DNA from: Actinomadura mexicana
GTDB taxonomy: Bacteria; Actinomycetota; Actinomycetes; Streptosporangiales; Streptosporangiaceae
Length of the DNA: 64,000 bases
Reading direction: 5' to 3'
NCBI RefSeq assembly: GCF_900188105.1
Contig: NZ_FZNP01000013.1
Coordinates: 124,001 to 188,000, forward strand
Shown: in pieces, positions 16,095 through 24,739 of the stretch
Position numbering within the stretch: position 1 is the first letter of the stretch
Layout: each line of letters begins with the position of its first letter
Notes under the pieces: generated by a model
Told to the model about the DNA's origin: nothing
Seen by the model: the letters and a program-made list of their open reading frames with translations, nothing else
The model's database searches: none
Program-made: the position numbers and the translations under genes

Positions 16095-17060
16095 TCACAG
16101 GCCGGCGAGGAAGGCGAGCATCGCCTCGTTGACCTCGCCGGCCGCCTCCATCTGGACGAAGTGACCGGCGCCCTCGATGACGTGGACATTGCGTAGGCCC
16201 GGGACGTGGACCTCCATCTGCCTGAGGGCGTCGGAACCCATCATCTGGAGGACGGGGTCACGCTCGCCGACGAGGAACAACGTGGGAACGGTGACGGGCT
16301 CGTCCGGGCGGCTCTGCTTCTCGTTCCAGACGTGGTCGTAGGCCCGGTACCAGTTGAGGCCACCGGTGAAGCCCGTCCGGCGGAACTCGTCGGTGTAGAA
16401 GGCGAACTCGTCCTGTGACAACCACGGCCATGGCAGGGGCGGGGCTTCGGGGAGCACGTCGAGGTATCCGTTGCCTTCGCTCGGGTGCTGCCAGATGTCG
16501 AGGTACCGGTAGCCGCCGCTGAGCGCCCAGAAGACGTTCGCCAGGAAGCGCTCCGGATCGGCCCCCAACTCCTCGTCCGCGGGCCCCTCCTCCTGGAAGT
16601 AGTGCACATGGACGAAGTGCTGTTCGGCCATCCGTGCATAGAGCTCGGTGGGCGGGCGCTTCGAGACGGGCATGCGCGGCACGCTCAGCTGCATCAGTGC
16701 CTTGACCCGCCCAGGAGCCCATTGAGGCAGATCCCAGACGACAGCGGCCCCGAAGTCGTGGCCCGCGAAGACGGCCTGGTCGATGCCCAGGGCGTCCAGG
16801 ACGCCGACGAGGTCGGCGACGGTGTGCCGCCGGTCGTAGGCGTGCGGCGAAGGCGGGCGGCTGCTGCGCCCGTATCCCCTCATGTCGAGGGCGATGGCCC
16901 GGTATCCCGCCTCGGCCAGCGCCGGGAGCTGCCGCCGCCAGCTGTACCAGAGGCCCGGGAAGCCATGGCACATCACCACGGGGAGGCCGTCGCCCTGCTC
17001 GACCACATGAAGGGTGACGTCGCCCGCGTCCAGCATGTGGCGACGTTCGCGGAAGCTCAT
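16095..17060 (-). CDS. Alpha/beta hydrolase, soluble epoxide hydrolase-like
   Basis: 321 residues. The oxyanion motif HGFPGLWYSWRRQLP (about 30-44), the nucleophile elbow GHDFGA (Asp nucleophile, about 104), a cap with tyrosines (VHYFQEEG, YRYLDIW), an acidic member in GERDPV, and the general-base His in EGAGHFVQ (about 298) together fit epoxide hydrolases rather than serine esterases, since the elbow residue is Asp. The start at 17060 follows GGAGGG. It is divergent from the SnoaL-like gene; a fragment of that intergenic region separates them by 123 bases. Confidence 0.82.
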   Translation of the reverse strand: MSFRERRHMLDAGDVTLHVVEQGDGLPVVMCHGFPGLWYSWRRQLPALAEAGYRAIALDMRGYGRSSRPPSPHAYDRRHTVADLVGVLDALGIDQAVFAGHDFGAAVVWDLPQWAPGRVKALMQLSVPRMPVSKRPPTELYARMAEQHFVHVHYFQEEGPADEELGADPERFLANVFWALSGGYRYLDIWQHPSEGNGYLDVLPEAPPLPWPWLSQDEFAFYTDEFRRTGFTGGLNWYRAYDHVWNEKQSRPDEPVTVPTLFLVGERDPVLQMMGSDALRQMEVHVPGLRNVHVIEGAGHFVQMEAAGEVNEAMLAFLAGL

Positions 17061-17183
17061 GCCGGGCCCTCCCTCCGGTAGGACCGATCCTGAAGCCTCG
17101 CGCGCGGCACGGCGCGCCGATCTCCCGGTCACCGGGACGGCGGGTGGACGGGCGGCCGTCCCGTCGGCCAGGGTCGGGCCACC

Positions 17184-17687
17184 ATGTCGCACCCCCCGAG
17201 TCCCGACCTCGCCGCGCGCGTCGCCCGGCTGGAGGCCATCGAGGAGATCAAGGCGCTCAAGCACCGCTACCTGCGGGCCTGCGACGCCAAGGACCCGGAG
17301 GGGTTCCGGGCCTGCTTCATCACCTCGGGCGCCTCGATCGACTACGGCCGGCTGGGCGCGTTCGACGATGCGGAGGGCATGGCCAGGGTCTTCGAGTCGA
17401 TCGCGCTCCGGAAGGTCGACGGCAGGAACGTCATCCTCGACATGCACCACGCGACGCATCCGGACATCACCGTGCACGACGGGACGCGCGCCTCGGGACG
17501 CTGGACGCTCAAGTTCCGCCAGGTGAACCTGGAGGACGGCACCGAGTCGGTGAGCACCGGCGAGTACGACGACGAGTACGTGGTCGAGGACGGCCGCTGG
17601 AAGATGGCGAGATGCCACTTCCGCCGCCACTGGACGATCACCCGTCCACTCGGCCCCGGCTGCCGCGTCGACCAGGCGACCGGCTAG
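17184..17687 (+). CDS. SnoaL-like / NTF2-fold protein
   Basis: 167 residues. An N-terminal helix with LEAIEEIKALKHRYLRACDAKDPEGF, followed by beta strands ending DDEYVVEDGRWKMARCHFRRHW, is the standard layout of SnoaL_4-type small cone-shaped NTF2-fold proteins. They include isomerases, dehydratases and ligand binders; nothing here decides among them. It is divergent from the epoxide-hydrolase-like gene, and 31 bases upstream of the GNAT gene. Confidence 0.8.
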   Translation: MSHPPSPDLAARVARLEAIEEIKALKHRYLRACDAKDPEGFRACFITSGASIDYGRLGAFDDAEGMARVFESIALRKVDGRNVILDMHHATHPDITVHDGTRASGRWTLKFRQVNLEDGTESVSTGEYDDEYVVEDGRWKMARCHFRRHWTITRPLGPGCRVDQATG

Positions 17688-17704
17688 GAGCCGCGCGGCC
17701 CGGC

Positions 17705-17710
17705 TAGAGT
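17705..17710 (+). promoter_or_regulatory. -10-like hexamer for a leaderless GNAT transcript
   Basis: TAGAGT lies 8 bases before the ATG at 17719, and no Shine-Dalgarno is present between them. Transcription would start at or within a base or two of the start codon. No clear -35 is visible, which is common in actinomycetes. Confidence 0.4.
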
Positions 17711-17718
17711 CGCACCTG

Positions 17719-18270
17719 ATGAGCGGCACGAACCTGGTGAGCAGCATGGAACCGATATTCCGGACGGCCACGGCGGACGACGTCCCGGCCCTCGTCGCGC
17801 TCGTGGAGAGCGCCTACCGCGGGGACTCCAGCCGCGCCGGATGGACGACCGAGGCCGACCTCCTCGACGGCCGGCGCACCGACCCGGACGCCGTCGCGGC
17901 CGTGGTGCACGACCCGCGCGCGGTGATGCTGGTGGCCGAGCTGGACGGCGCGCCGATGGCCTGCTGCCAGCTGGAGGACCGCGGCGGCCACGCCTACTTC
18001 GGCATGTTCGCCGTCGACCCGTCCCAGCAGGGCGGCGGGCTCGGCCGCCGGGTCCTCGCCGAGGCCGAGTGGCGGGCGCGCGAGCAGTGGGGCGCGGCCG
18101 AGATGCACATGACGGTGATCAGCCTGCGCGAGGAACTGATCGCCTGGTACGTCCGGCGCGGCTACGCCCGGACCGGCGAGACGAGCCCGTTCCCCTACGG
18201 CGACGAGCGCTTCGGCCTGCCCAGGCGCGACGACCTGGAGTTCGAGCTGCTGGTGAAGAAGCTCCGCTGA
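17719..18270 (+). CDS. GNAT-family N-acetyltransferase
   Basis: 183 residues. The acetyl-CoA binding core is visible: strand beta-4 with ACCQLEDRGGHAYFGMFAVDPSQQGGGLGRRVLAEAE, where QQGGGLGRR is the Q/RxxGxG/A pyrophosphate loop (about 105-112), and later ELIAWYVRRGYARTG, the beta-5/alpha-4 signature. The acceptor substrate is unknown. An alternative start at 17749 (MEPIFRTAT) would also give a full domain; the -10-like TAGAGT supports 17719. Confidence 0.85.
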   Translation: MSGTNLVSSMEPIFRTATADDVPALVALVESAYRGDSSRAGWTTEADLLDGRRTDPDAVAAVVHDPRAVMLVAELDGAPMACCQLEDRGGHAYFGMFAVDPSQQGGGLGRRVLAEAEWRAREQWGAAEMHMTVISLREELIAWYVRRGYARTGETSPFPYGDERFGLPRRDDLEFELLVKKLR

Positions 18271-18395
18271 CGCCCACGGGCAGAACGCATCGCCGGTTGA
18301 GGGTTTCCGAGTGCCGGTCAGCGCTTTGGCGGCCAAAGCCTCACTGGGAGCTTCAATGACACACTTGAAGGCGTCGATCGTTGGGAGGCGGGCGC

Positions 18396-18590
18396 GTGAA
18401 GTTCGTTCTTGAAGTGGACCTGAGTGAGGGCGCCGTCGCCGAGGACGCCGTCGCCGAGTTGGGGCGGATCCTGCGCTACTGGGGCGGGAACGTCCGGCAC
18501 TACGCGTTGAAGCCGGGGGACGGGTCCGCCGTCTACGACTCGGACTACCGCGAGGTGGGGCGCTGGGAGATCGCCGAGACGGCCGCATAG
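18396..18590 (+). CDS. Conserved small protein of unknown function
   Basis: 64 residues from GTG 18396, which has GGGAGG 8 bases upstream. The five codons upstream of it are the ribosome-binding site itself. It reads as a compact alpha/beta fold: strand KFVLEVDL, helix EDAVAELGRILRYWGG, then strands HYALKPGDGSAVYD and EVGRWEIAE. I have no family name for it. It stands alone before a strong bidirectional terminator. Confidence 0.65.
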   Translation: MKFVLEVDLSEGAVAEDAVAELGRILRYWGGNVRHYALKPGDGSAVYDSDYREVGRWEIAETAA

Positions 18591-18610
18591 CCCGGCGCAA
18601 CGGGCGCACG

Positions 18611-18651
18611 GCGAAGCGCCCGGCCGGGAGGGGTCCGGCCGGGCGCTTCGC
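18611..18651. terminator. Bidirectional hairpin terminator
   Basis: A perfect 17-bp stem, GCGAAGCGCCCGGCCGG with its complement, and a 7-base loop lies between two convergent genes. There is no T-run, as is usual in GC-rich actinomycetes. Confidence 0.8.
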
Positions 18652-18680
18652 GGGGGAGCTCCGCGGCGAGCAGGGTCAGG

Positions 18681-19262
18681 TCAGGTGATGTTCTTCGGCC
18701 GGTAGGCCTTGTACTGGCTGCCGCTGGACAGCCCGTACGTGCGGGTGCGGTGGTCGGTGCCGTAGCCGCCGCGCTGCTCGTACGCCCAGTAGGCGGTGTG
18801 CTTGCTGCTGGTCCACTTCTCGAAGATGACGACGTGCCGGGTGGTGTTGCTCCCGATCGCGTCGATGACGAGGTCGCCCTTCTTCAGCTGCGACATCGAG
18901 ATCCGCTTGCTGTAGGTGGAGGAGGCCAGGCCGACGGTGTTGGGGCCGGACTTGGGCAGGCGCAGCGTCATGGACGCGTAGCCGGAGCAGTCGGTGCGGT
19001 AGCCGCCGTGGGTCTTCGACTGGCTGTAGGGGACGCGGCTGCTGGTGTGCGGGTGCCAGGTCTTGGCCCGGGTGATCACCTGGGCCCGGGTGACCTTCGG
19101 GACGGCCGCGACCGCGACCTTGGCGTCCGCCGCCTGGAGCTGGACGCCCTGCGCCGGCGCCGGGTGCGCGGCGGGGGTGGACACGCCGTACAGTCCGAAG
19201 GCGGTTCCGCCGGCCAGCGCCAGCGAGCTGACGCCGAGGAGAACGGTCCGAGGGGAAACCAT
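18681..19262 (-). CDS. Secreted NlpC/P60-like cysteine amidase/peptidase (active-looking paralogue)
   Basis: 193 residues. A signal peptide (MVSPRTVLLGVSSLALAGGTAFG) is followed by a short linker and one papain-like NlpC/P60-type domain. The catalytic Cys is C92 in YRTDCSGY and the His is H143 in TRHVVIFEKW. These enzymes cut peptidoglycan stem peptides or act as amidases or acyltransferases on the cell surface. The start has GGAGG before it. It is divergent from a membrane-bound paralogue (19591-20544) that keeps the fold but lost both catalytic residues. The intergenic region of 328 bases probably holds both promoters. Confidence 0.85.
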   Translation of the reverse strand: MVSPRTVLLGVSSLALAGGTAFGLYGVSTPAAHPAPAQGVQLQAADAKVAVAAVPKVTRAQVITRAKTWHPHTSSRVPYSQSKTHGGYRTDCSGYASMTLRLPKSGPNTVGLASSTYSKRISMSQLKKGDLVIDAIGSNTTRHVVIFEKWTSSKHTAYWAYEQRGGYGTDHRTRTYGLSSGSQYKAYRPKNIT

Positions 19263-19590
19263 TGGTAATCCTCCGTGAATTGTGCGGGAATTGCGCCCCG
19301 TCGGGCGCCGAGTTGGGGGGTGTCGATCGACCCGGCACACGATAGGGATCACCACGTGCCATTCGGCAGGCCCTTCGGAAAGGTTGGGACACCGGGACGC
19401 GCGAGCCGCTCTCGACCTGCGAGAACGTCGTCCCCGTAGGGGCTGACGCGGGACAGTGAGACAGCGCGGAATGCGCACGGCGATCACATGTGGTGCCTAT
19501 TCAGGAACGCTGGGTGATCAAGCTTCGGTTCGCTTACCGGCGCAGAGGGAACTGGGCATAATGGCCAGCCCTGCCCGAGGGAGGCAAGCA
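19263..19590. other. Divergent intergenic region between the NlpC/P60-like paralogues
   Basis: 328 bases without a gene between two divergent genes. Ribosome sites are clear at both ends (GGAGG before 19262 on the minus strand, GGGAGG before 19591 on the plus strand). CATAAT at 19556-19561 is a possible -10. I see no striking inverted repeat, so any operator for the HTH protein remains to be located. Confidence 0.5.
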
Positions 19591-20544
19591 ATGAGCCGAA
19601 GACGACCGCCGACTCCGCTGCCCGACGGCCTGCCCGAGGCGGTGCGGATCCTGCTCACCGAACTGCGCGCCCTGAAGGAGGGATCCGGGCTCGATCTGCG
19701 CACCCTGGAGCGCAGGACGCATGCGAGCCGCTCGTCCTGGAGCCGCTGGCTCGGCGGGGAGACGTGGATCCCGGCCGACGCCGTCACCTCGCTCGCGGAC
19801 CTGTGCGGCGCGGACGCGCGCCGCCTCGCCGTCCTGTGGGAGGTGGCGGACGAGGCCCGGCGCTCGGCCCCGTCCTCGGTGGAGGCGGCGACCCCGTCCG
19901 AGCCCGTCACCGGCCTCGGGCCCAGCGAGCCCGCGCACGCGGGGTCACGGGCCGGGCGGCCGCGCTCCCGCCGGCTGCTCCTCCTCGGCGCCGTCGCCGG
20001 TTGCACGCTCGTCGCCGGGAGCGCCGGGGTGGCTTTGGGCGCGGCGCTGCAGACGCCGCCGGTGGCCGGGGACGCGGGCGCCCGGCCGTCCGAGACGGCC
20101 CGGCGGCCCGTCAGAACGATCAGCCGCGACGCCGTCCTGGCCCGGGCCCGGTCCTGGCATCCGCACGGCGCCCGGCGGGTGCCCTACGACCAGAACGCCG
20201 GCTACCAGGGCTACCGGACCGACGGCTCGGGGTATGCGTCCATGGCGCTCGGGCTGCCGAAGCCCGGCCCCAACTCGGCGCTGCTCGAGGCGTCCTACTG
20301 CCGCCGGGTCCCGATGGCGTCGCTGCTGCCCGGCGATCTCGTGATCAAGGCCAGCGGCGGAGCCCGCGTGCGCGAGGTGCTGGTCTTCGAGCGGTGGACG
20401 GGCCCCGCCCGCCGCGCCTACTGGGCCTACCAGCAGCGCCGCGGCTACGGCACCGACCACCTGGTCCGCAGCGACGGCCTCGCATCCGGCGCCGACCATC
20501 ACGGCTGCCGCCCCTACAACGTCCAGGACGATCCGGTCGGCTGA
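19591..20544 (+). CDS. HTH - transmembrane - catalytically dead NlpC/P60-like protein
   Basis: 317 residues with three parts. Residues 15-80 are a Cro/C1-type helix-turn-helix (LLTELRALKEGSGLDLRTLERRTH then SWSRWLGGETWIP). Residues 129-152 are a single hydrophobic span (LLLLGAVAGCTLVAGSAG). Residues 180-312 are an external domain aligned almost end to end with the adjacent secreted enzyme (shared WHPH, RVPY, GYRTD.SGYASM, LPK.GPN, GDLVI, YWAY.QR.GYGTDH, YG/DGL.SG). The catalytic Cys codon TGC is GGC here (G212), and the His is Glu (E262). It therefore looks like a one-component membrane sensor built from a dead hydrolase. The start at 19591 has GGGAGG before it; ATG 19561 is possible. Confidence 0.85.
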   Translation: MSRRRPPTPLPDGLPEAVRILLTELRALKEGSGLDLRTLERRTHASRSSWSRWLGGETWIPADAVTSLADLCGADARRLAVLWEVADEARRSAPSSVEAATPSEPVTGLGPSEPAHAGSRAGRPRSRRLLLLGAVAGCTLVAGSAGVALGAALQTPPVAGDAGARPSETARRPVRTISRDAVLARARSWHPHGARRVPYDQNAGYQGYRTDGSGYASMALGLPKPGPNSALLEASYCRRVPMASLLPGDLVIKASGGARVREVLVFERWTGPARRAYWAYQQRRGYGTDHLVRSDGLASGADHHGCRPYNVQDDPVG

Positions 20545-20586
20545 CCCGCCGCCCCGCCGCGCATCGGTGCGACGGGACGCGAGGAG

Positions 20587-21312
20587 TCAGGAGCGGGCCG
20601 GGACCAGGCGGAAGGCCACGAAGGCGGGAGCCTGCTCCAGCTTGGCGTGGTCTTCGGGGTAGCGGTCGGCCATCTCGGCGGCGGGACGCGGCTCCAGGAG
20701 CTCCTCGATCAGGAACCCGGCCGCGCGGAACTCGGCGCAGATCGCCGTCAGGGGGCGCCGCCACGCCCGGATCGGCCAGTCCCGTTCGGGGCTCAGCGAC
20801 TCCTCCACCGGCTCTTCGAGGAAGTAGGAGCCGCCCAGGCGCAGCCACCCCGCCATCGGGTGCTCCGTCGAGAGGACGAGCGCGCCGCCCGGGGCCAGGA
20901 TGCGGCGGAACTCCCTCAGCAGCGCGACCCGGTCGTCGAAATAGTGCAGGGCCAGCGCGAGCAGCACCAGGTCGACGGAGGCGTCCGGCATCCAGGCCAC
21001 CGGCGTGGACAGGTCATGGACGCGCAGGTCGGCGCGCCCTCCGGTGCGTTCTCGGGCCATGTCGACGAAGGTGGGGCTGACGTCGCAGCCGACGACGCGG
21101 GCGCCGCGGTCCAGCAGCTCCCGCGCGTAGAGGCCGGGACCGCACGCGGCGTCGAAGACGGTGAGGCCGGCCACGTCCCCCGCGAGGCCGAGCACGGCGG
21201 GACGGTCGTAGTGGGCGTTGTAGGAGCTGTCCTCGGCATGGGTGGCGTACTCGTGGGCGAAGCGCTCGTACATGCCTCCGATCGTGCCAGAGAGATCAAC
21301 CGTTCGTGTCAT
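20587..21312 (-). CDS. Class I SAM-dependent methyltransferase
   Basis: 241 residues. The SAM-binding motif I is VFDAACGPGLYARELLDRG (about 48-66), with the acidic residue at the end of strand beta-2 in VVGCDVSPTFVDMARER. Motif post-II is VDLVLLALALHYFDDRVALLREFRRILAPGGALVLSTEHP. This is a UbiE/Methyltransf_11 type; the acceptor is unknown. ATG 21312 is taken as the start, although its ribosome site is weak. It lies downstream of the ABC-importer operon and of a DUF4032 remnant on the same strand. Confidence 0.85.
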   Translation of the reverse strand: MTRTVDLSGTIGGMYERFAHEYATHAEDSSYNAHYDRPAVLGLAGDVAGLTVFDAACGPGLYARELLDRGARVVGCDVSPTFVDMARERTGGRADLRVHDLSTPVAWMPDASVDLVLLALALHYFDDRVALLREFRRILAPGGALVLSTEHPMAGWLRLGGSYFLEEPVEESLSPERDWPIRAWRRPLTAICAEFRAAGFLIEELLEPRPAAEMADRYPEDHAKLEQAPAFVAFRLVPARS

Positions 21313-21331
21313 GGGGAAAGACCGGCCTCTG

Positions 21332-21538
21332 TCAGGTCCTGGGAACCTCCGACGGGAGGGAGGTGAGGATGCGGCGGCGGTGGCCGGGTCCGGCCACCGA
21401 CCGAGCCGCGTGCCGGGACAGGCCCGGCCGCCCGATCTCCACGAACCGCTCGCCGTCCCGGGAGTCGTGCGGCTCGGACCACGGCAGGTCCAGCCCGCCG
21501 GCCGACGACTCCCCTGGCGGGGTGAAGACGACATGCAT
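21332..21538 (-). pseudogene. Truncated remnant of a DUF4032-family gene
   Basis: A 68-codon open frame that starts 5 bases after the stop of the ABC ATPase gene. LDLPWSEP, then FVEIGRPGLSRHAARSVAG, resembles the N-terminal signature of actinobacterial DUF4032 proteins (an LPW..P element, then GISRHVVRFV). The family is several hundred residues long; here the similarity breaks off after about 50 residues, and the methyltransferase gene begins 20 bases further on. It is either a dead fragment or an unrelated small ORF. The family match is from memory. Confidence 0.45.
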
Positions 21539-21542
21539 CGGC

Positions 21543-22859
21543 TCAGGGTTTCGTCGCGGACGTCCTGCCCGCGGCTTCGGCGGACGGCTCGCCCAGGGCC
21601 TCCCTCCGCGCCTCCCGGTGGGCGGCGCGCGACTCCTCGGCGAGCCGGTCGAGCTGCGCGACGCGCTCCTCGTCGCGGGTCAGGTTCTCGCCGGTGGCCG
21701 GGTCGAACAGGTGCGCCCGCGCCGTGTCGATCCACAGCTCGGCCTCGCGGCCGGGCGCGATCACGCTGGCCGCGTCCAGGGCCACGACCGCCTGGGTCCG
21801 CAGCTGGTCGCCGTCGAGCTCCCGGGACAGGTCGCGCAGCCGGGCGGCGAGGTCCTCGGGCGCCTCGTACGGGATGTAGGCGTACTGCTCGTTGCCCAGC
21901 CATTCGGTCACGTCCACCCGGACCCGCACGAGGCTGCCGCGCGCCTGCTTCTCCCCGCCGACGAGCGAGGCGTCCTCGAAGTGCTCCGGGCGGATCCCGA
22001 CGAGCACGACCGACCGGTCGCCGATCGCGGCGGCCTTGCGCGCGTCGCGCAGCTCGAACCGCCCGAGCGGCGTCTCCAGGAGCACGCCGTCGCCGGAGCG
22101 GTCCGGCGCGGCCGGTGTCACGGAGGCGGGCAGGAAGTTCATCGACGGCGACCCGATAAACCCGGCGACGAACAGGTTGACCGGCTCCTCGTACAGCTCG
22201 CGCGGGCTCCCGACCTGCTGCAGGACGCCCCTGCGCAGCACCGCGACCCGGTCGCCGAGCGTCATCGCCTCCGTCTGGTCGTGCGTGACGTACACGGTGG
22301 TGACGCCGAGGCGCCGCTGGAGCCGGGAGATCTCGGTGCGCATCTGCCCGCGCAGCTTGGCGTCCAGGTTCGACAGCGGCTCGTCGAACAGGAACGCGTC
22401 CGCCTGCCGGACGATCGCGCGTCCCATCGCGACCCGCTGCCGCTGCCCGCCGGACAGGTTCGCGGGCTTGCGGTCCAGGTGCTCGGTCAGCTCCAGCAGC
22501 TCGGCGGTCTCCGTCACGCGCCGCCGCACCTCGTCGTCGGCGACCTTGGCGAGGCGGAGCGGGAAGGCGATGTTCTCGTACACGCTGAGGTGCGGGTAGA
22601 GCGCGTAGTTCTGGAACACCATCGACAGGTTCCGCCGCCGCGGCGCGATCTTGTTGACGACCCGGTCGCCGATGAGCATCTCGCCGGAGGTGATGTCCTC
22701 CAGCCCGACGACCATCCGCAGCAGCGTGGACTTGCCGCAGCCGGACGGCCCGACCAGGATCATGAACTCGCCGTCCCGCACGTCCAGGGACACGTCGTTC
22801 ACGGCCGGGAAACCGTCGCCGTACCGCTTGACGATGTTCCTCATGGTGATGGCGGCCAT
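21543..22859 (-). CDS. Carbohydrate ABC importer ATPase (MsmK/UgpC/MalK type)
   Basis: 438 residues. Walker A is GPSGCGKST (about 37-45), the Q-loop FQNYALYPHLSV, the signature LSGGQRQRVAMGRAIVR, Walker B AFLFDEPLSNLDAKLR and the switch His in VYVTHDQTEAMTLGDR. The C-terminal third is the OB-fold regulatory domain of the MalK subfamily, ending in a charged tail of about 50 residues (REARREALGEPSAEA) that is longer than usual. It energises uptake through the two permeases encoded just upstream on the same strand. In actinomycetes one such ATPase often serves several sugar importers. Confidence 0.92.
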   Translation of the reverse strand: MAAITMRNIVKRYGDGFPAVNDVSLDVRDGEFMILVGPSGCGKSTLLRMVVGLEDITSGEMLIGDRVVNKIAPRRRNLSMVFQNYALYPHLSVYENIAFPLRLAKVADDEVRRRVTETAELLELTEHLDRKPANLSGGQRQRVAMGRAIVRQADAFLFDEPLSNLDAKLRGQMRTEISRLQRRLGVTTVYVTHDQTEAMTLGDRVAVLRRGVLQQVGSPRELYEEPVNLFVAGFIGSPSMNFLPASVTPAAPDRSGDGVLLETPLGRFELRDARKAAAIGDRSVVLVGIRPEHFEDASLVGGEKQARGSLVRVRVDVTEWLGNEQYAYIPYEAPEDLAARLRDLSRELDGDQLRTQAVVALDAASVIAPGREAELWIDTARAHLFDPATGENLTRDEERVAQLDRLAEESRAAHREARREALGEPSAEAAGRTSATKP

Positions 22860-22869
22860 GGTCTCCCCC

Positions 22870-23700
22870 TCAGCCTTTGACGGCGCCGGACGTCAGCCCG
22901 GCCACGATGCGGCGCTGGAACGCCAGGACGATGACCACGACCGGGACCGTGACGACGACGGCGGCGGCGCAGATGGCGGTGGTGGGCTGCTCGAAGTAGG
23001 ACTCCCCGGTGAAGAACGCCAGCGCCGCCGGGACGGGCCGGGCCCGGTCGGTGGAGGTCAGCGAGATCCCGAAGACGAAGTCGTTCCAGCAGAAGAAGAA
23101 GGTCAGGATCGCGGCGGTGAACACGCCCGGCGCCGCCAGCGGGACGATCACCTTGCGGAACGCCTGCCAGGTGGTGGCCCCGTCCACCTGCGCGGCCTGC
23201 TCCATCTCCCAGGGGATCTCGCGGAAGAACGCCGACAGCGTCCAGATCGCGAGCGGCAGCGCGAACGAGATGTAGGGGATGATCAGGCCCGGCCAGGTGT
23301 CGTACAGGCCGATGTTGCGCCACAGGTCGAACAGCGGCCCGACCAGCGACACCACGGGGAACATCGCGATGGCGAGCGCGAACGACAGGATCAGCCGCTT
23401 GCCGGGGAACTCCAGCCGCGCGATGGCGTAGGCCACCAGCGTCGCGAACACCACCCCGACGAACGTGGCGATCAGCGAGATGCCGATCGAGTTGATCAGC
23501 GCCGAGGTGAACAGGTCGGTCTTGAAGACCGTCTCGTAGTTGTCCCACGTCCAGGTCTTCGGGAAGAAGCCCTGGACGTTGCCGACCTCGCTGGGCTGCT
23601 TGAACGACAGCATCACGATCCACACGACCGGGAAGGCCGTCCACACCAGGATGAGCAGCGAGGCGACGATCCACAGCGACTTCGAGCGCGCCGACTCCAT
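22870..23700 (-). CDS. Carbohydrate ABC importer permease, MalG type
   Basis: 276 residues with six membrane spans. The EAA loop that docks on the ATPase is [27 protein letters not shown]. It ends [18 protein letters not shown], the standard C-terminal signature of MalG-type subunits. It overlaps the start of the partner permease gene at a single base (23700) and lies 10 bases from the ATPase gene, so it is translated from the operon mRNA with both. Confidence 0.92.
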   Translation of the reverse strand: MESARSKSLWIVASLLILVWTAFPVVWIVMLSFKQPSEVGNVQGFFPKTWTWDNYETVFKTDLFTSALINSIGISLIATFVGVVFATLVAYAIARLEFPGKRLILSFALAIAMFPVVSLVGPLFDLWRNIGLYDTWPGLIIPYISFALPLAIWTLSAFFREIPWEMEQAAQVDGATTWQAFRKVIVPLAAPGVFTAAILTFFFCWNDFVFGISLTSTDRARPVPAALAFFTGESYFEQPTTAICAAAVVVTVPVVVIVLAFQRRIVAGLTSGAVKG

Positions 23701-24644
23701 CAGCGATCACCTCGCACCTGGGACAGGTCCACCCGGAACCCCTTGATGAACACGGCGGCGATCAGCACCACCGACAGGAACAGCAGCACCCCGACCGCGT
23801 TGCCGAGGCCGAGCTCGGTCCGGGTGATGATCTGCTGGTAGGTCAGGAACGACAGAACCTGGGTCTTCTCCTGGCCGGACGTCATGACGAACACGTTGTC
23901 GAAGATCCGCCACGCGTCCAGCGTCCGGAACAGCACCGCGACGAGGATCGCGGCCTTCATGTTGGGGATCGTGACCCTTCTGAGGCGCTGCCACGCCGTC
24001 GCGCCGTCCACCGTCGCGGCCTCGCCGAGGTCGGCCGGCACCTGCGCCAGCCCGGCGAGCAGCAGCAGCGACACGAACGGGGTCGTCTTCCAGATCTCCG
24101 ACAGGATGATCACGAACAGCGCCGCCCAGCGGTCGGAGAACCAGGCGAAGTCGCCGAGCCCGAACCAGGAGTTGACGAACCCCGACTGGACGTCGAACGC
24201 GTACTTCCACGCGAACGCCGAGATGACCGTGACGATCCCGTAGGGCAGCAGGATCGCGGTCCGCACCGTCCGCCGCCCGAAGACGGCCCGGTGCATCACC
24301 ATCGCGAGCGCGAACCCGATGACCAGCTCCACCCCCACCGTCGCCACCGTGATGACCAGGGTGGTGAGCACCGTCTGCCAGAACAGGGCGTCCGACAGCG
24401 CGGTCGCGTAGTTGCCGAGCCCGACGAAGTGCCGGTCCTCGGGCGCGGTGATGCGGTAGCTGTACAGCGACTCGTAGACGGCGTTGACCAGCGGGTACGC
24501 GGTGACCAGCAGCATCACCACCACGGCGGGCAGCGAGAGCAGCAGCCCGAGCCTGCGCTCGGCGCGGCCGCGGTCGGAGATCTCCGCGCGGGCGGGAGCA
24601 CCGTCAGTCCGGTTGATCTTCGGTGCCGTTTCTGCGGACGTCAT
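23700..24644 (-). CDS. Carbohydrate ABC importer permease, MalF type
   Basis: 314 residues with six membrane spans after a cytoplasmic N-terminal segment of about 30 residues. The EAA loop is [26 protein letters not shown]. It forms the heterodimeric membrane channel with the MalG-type subunit. The start has GGAAGG about 10 bases upstream. A stop-codon-containing tandem repeat separates it from the binding-protein gene. Confidence 0.92.
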   Translation of the reverse strand: MTSAETAPKINRTDGAPARAEISDRGRAERRLGLLLSLPAVVVMLLVTAYPLVNAVYESLYSYRITAPEDRHFVGLGNYATALSDALFWQTVLTTLVITVATVGVELVIGFALAMVMHRAVFGRRTVRTAILLPYGIVTVISAFAWKYAFDVQSGFVNSWFGLGDFAWFSDRWAALFVIILSEIWKTTPFVSLLLLAGLAQVPADLGEAATVDGATAWQRLRRVTIPNMKAAILVAVLFRTLDAWRIFDNVFVMTSGQEKTQVLSFLTYQQIITRTELGLGNAVGVLLFLSVVLIAAVFIKGFRVDLSQVRGDR

Positions 24645-24670
24645 CCGGACACCTTCCTTTCCGAGCCTTC

Positions 24671-24739
24671 CTCACAGCGGTACCTGCCTCACAGCGGTAC
24701 CTGCCTCTCAGCAGCGCCGGGCCTCACAGCAGCGCCTGG
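24671..24739 (-). repeat. 17-18 bp tandem repeat copying the stop codon of the binding-protein gene
   Basis: Four units: 24723-24739 (the gene end, reading CAGGCGCTGCTGTGA plus GG on the minus strand), 24705-24722, 24688-24704 and 24671-24687. The last two are identical to each other (CTCACAGCGGTACCTGC on the plus strand). The array begins inside the last codons of the gene and fills the gap to the permease gene. Confidence 0.8.
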
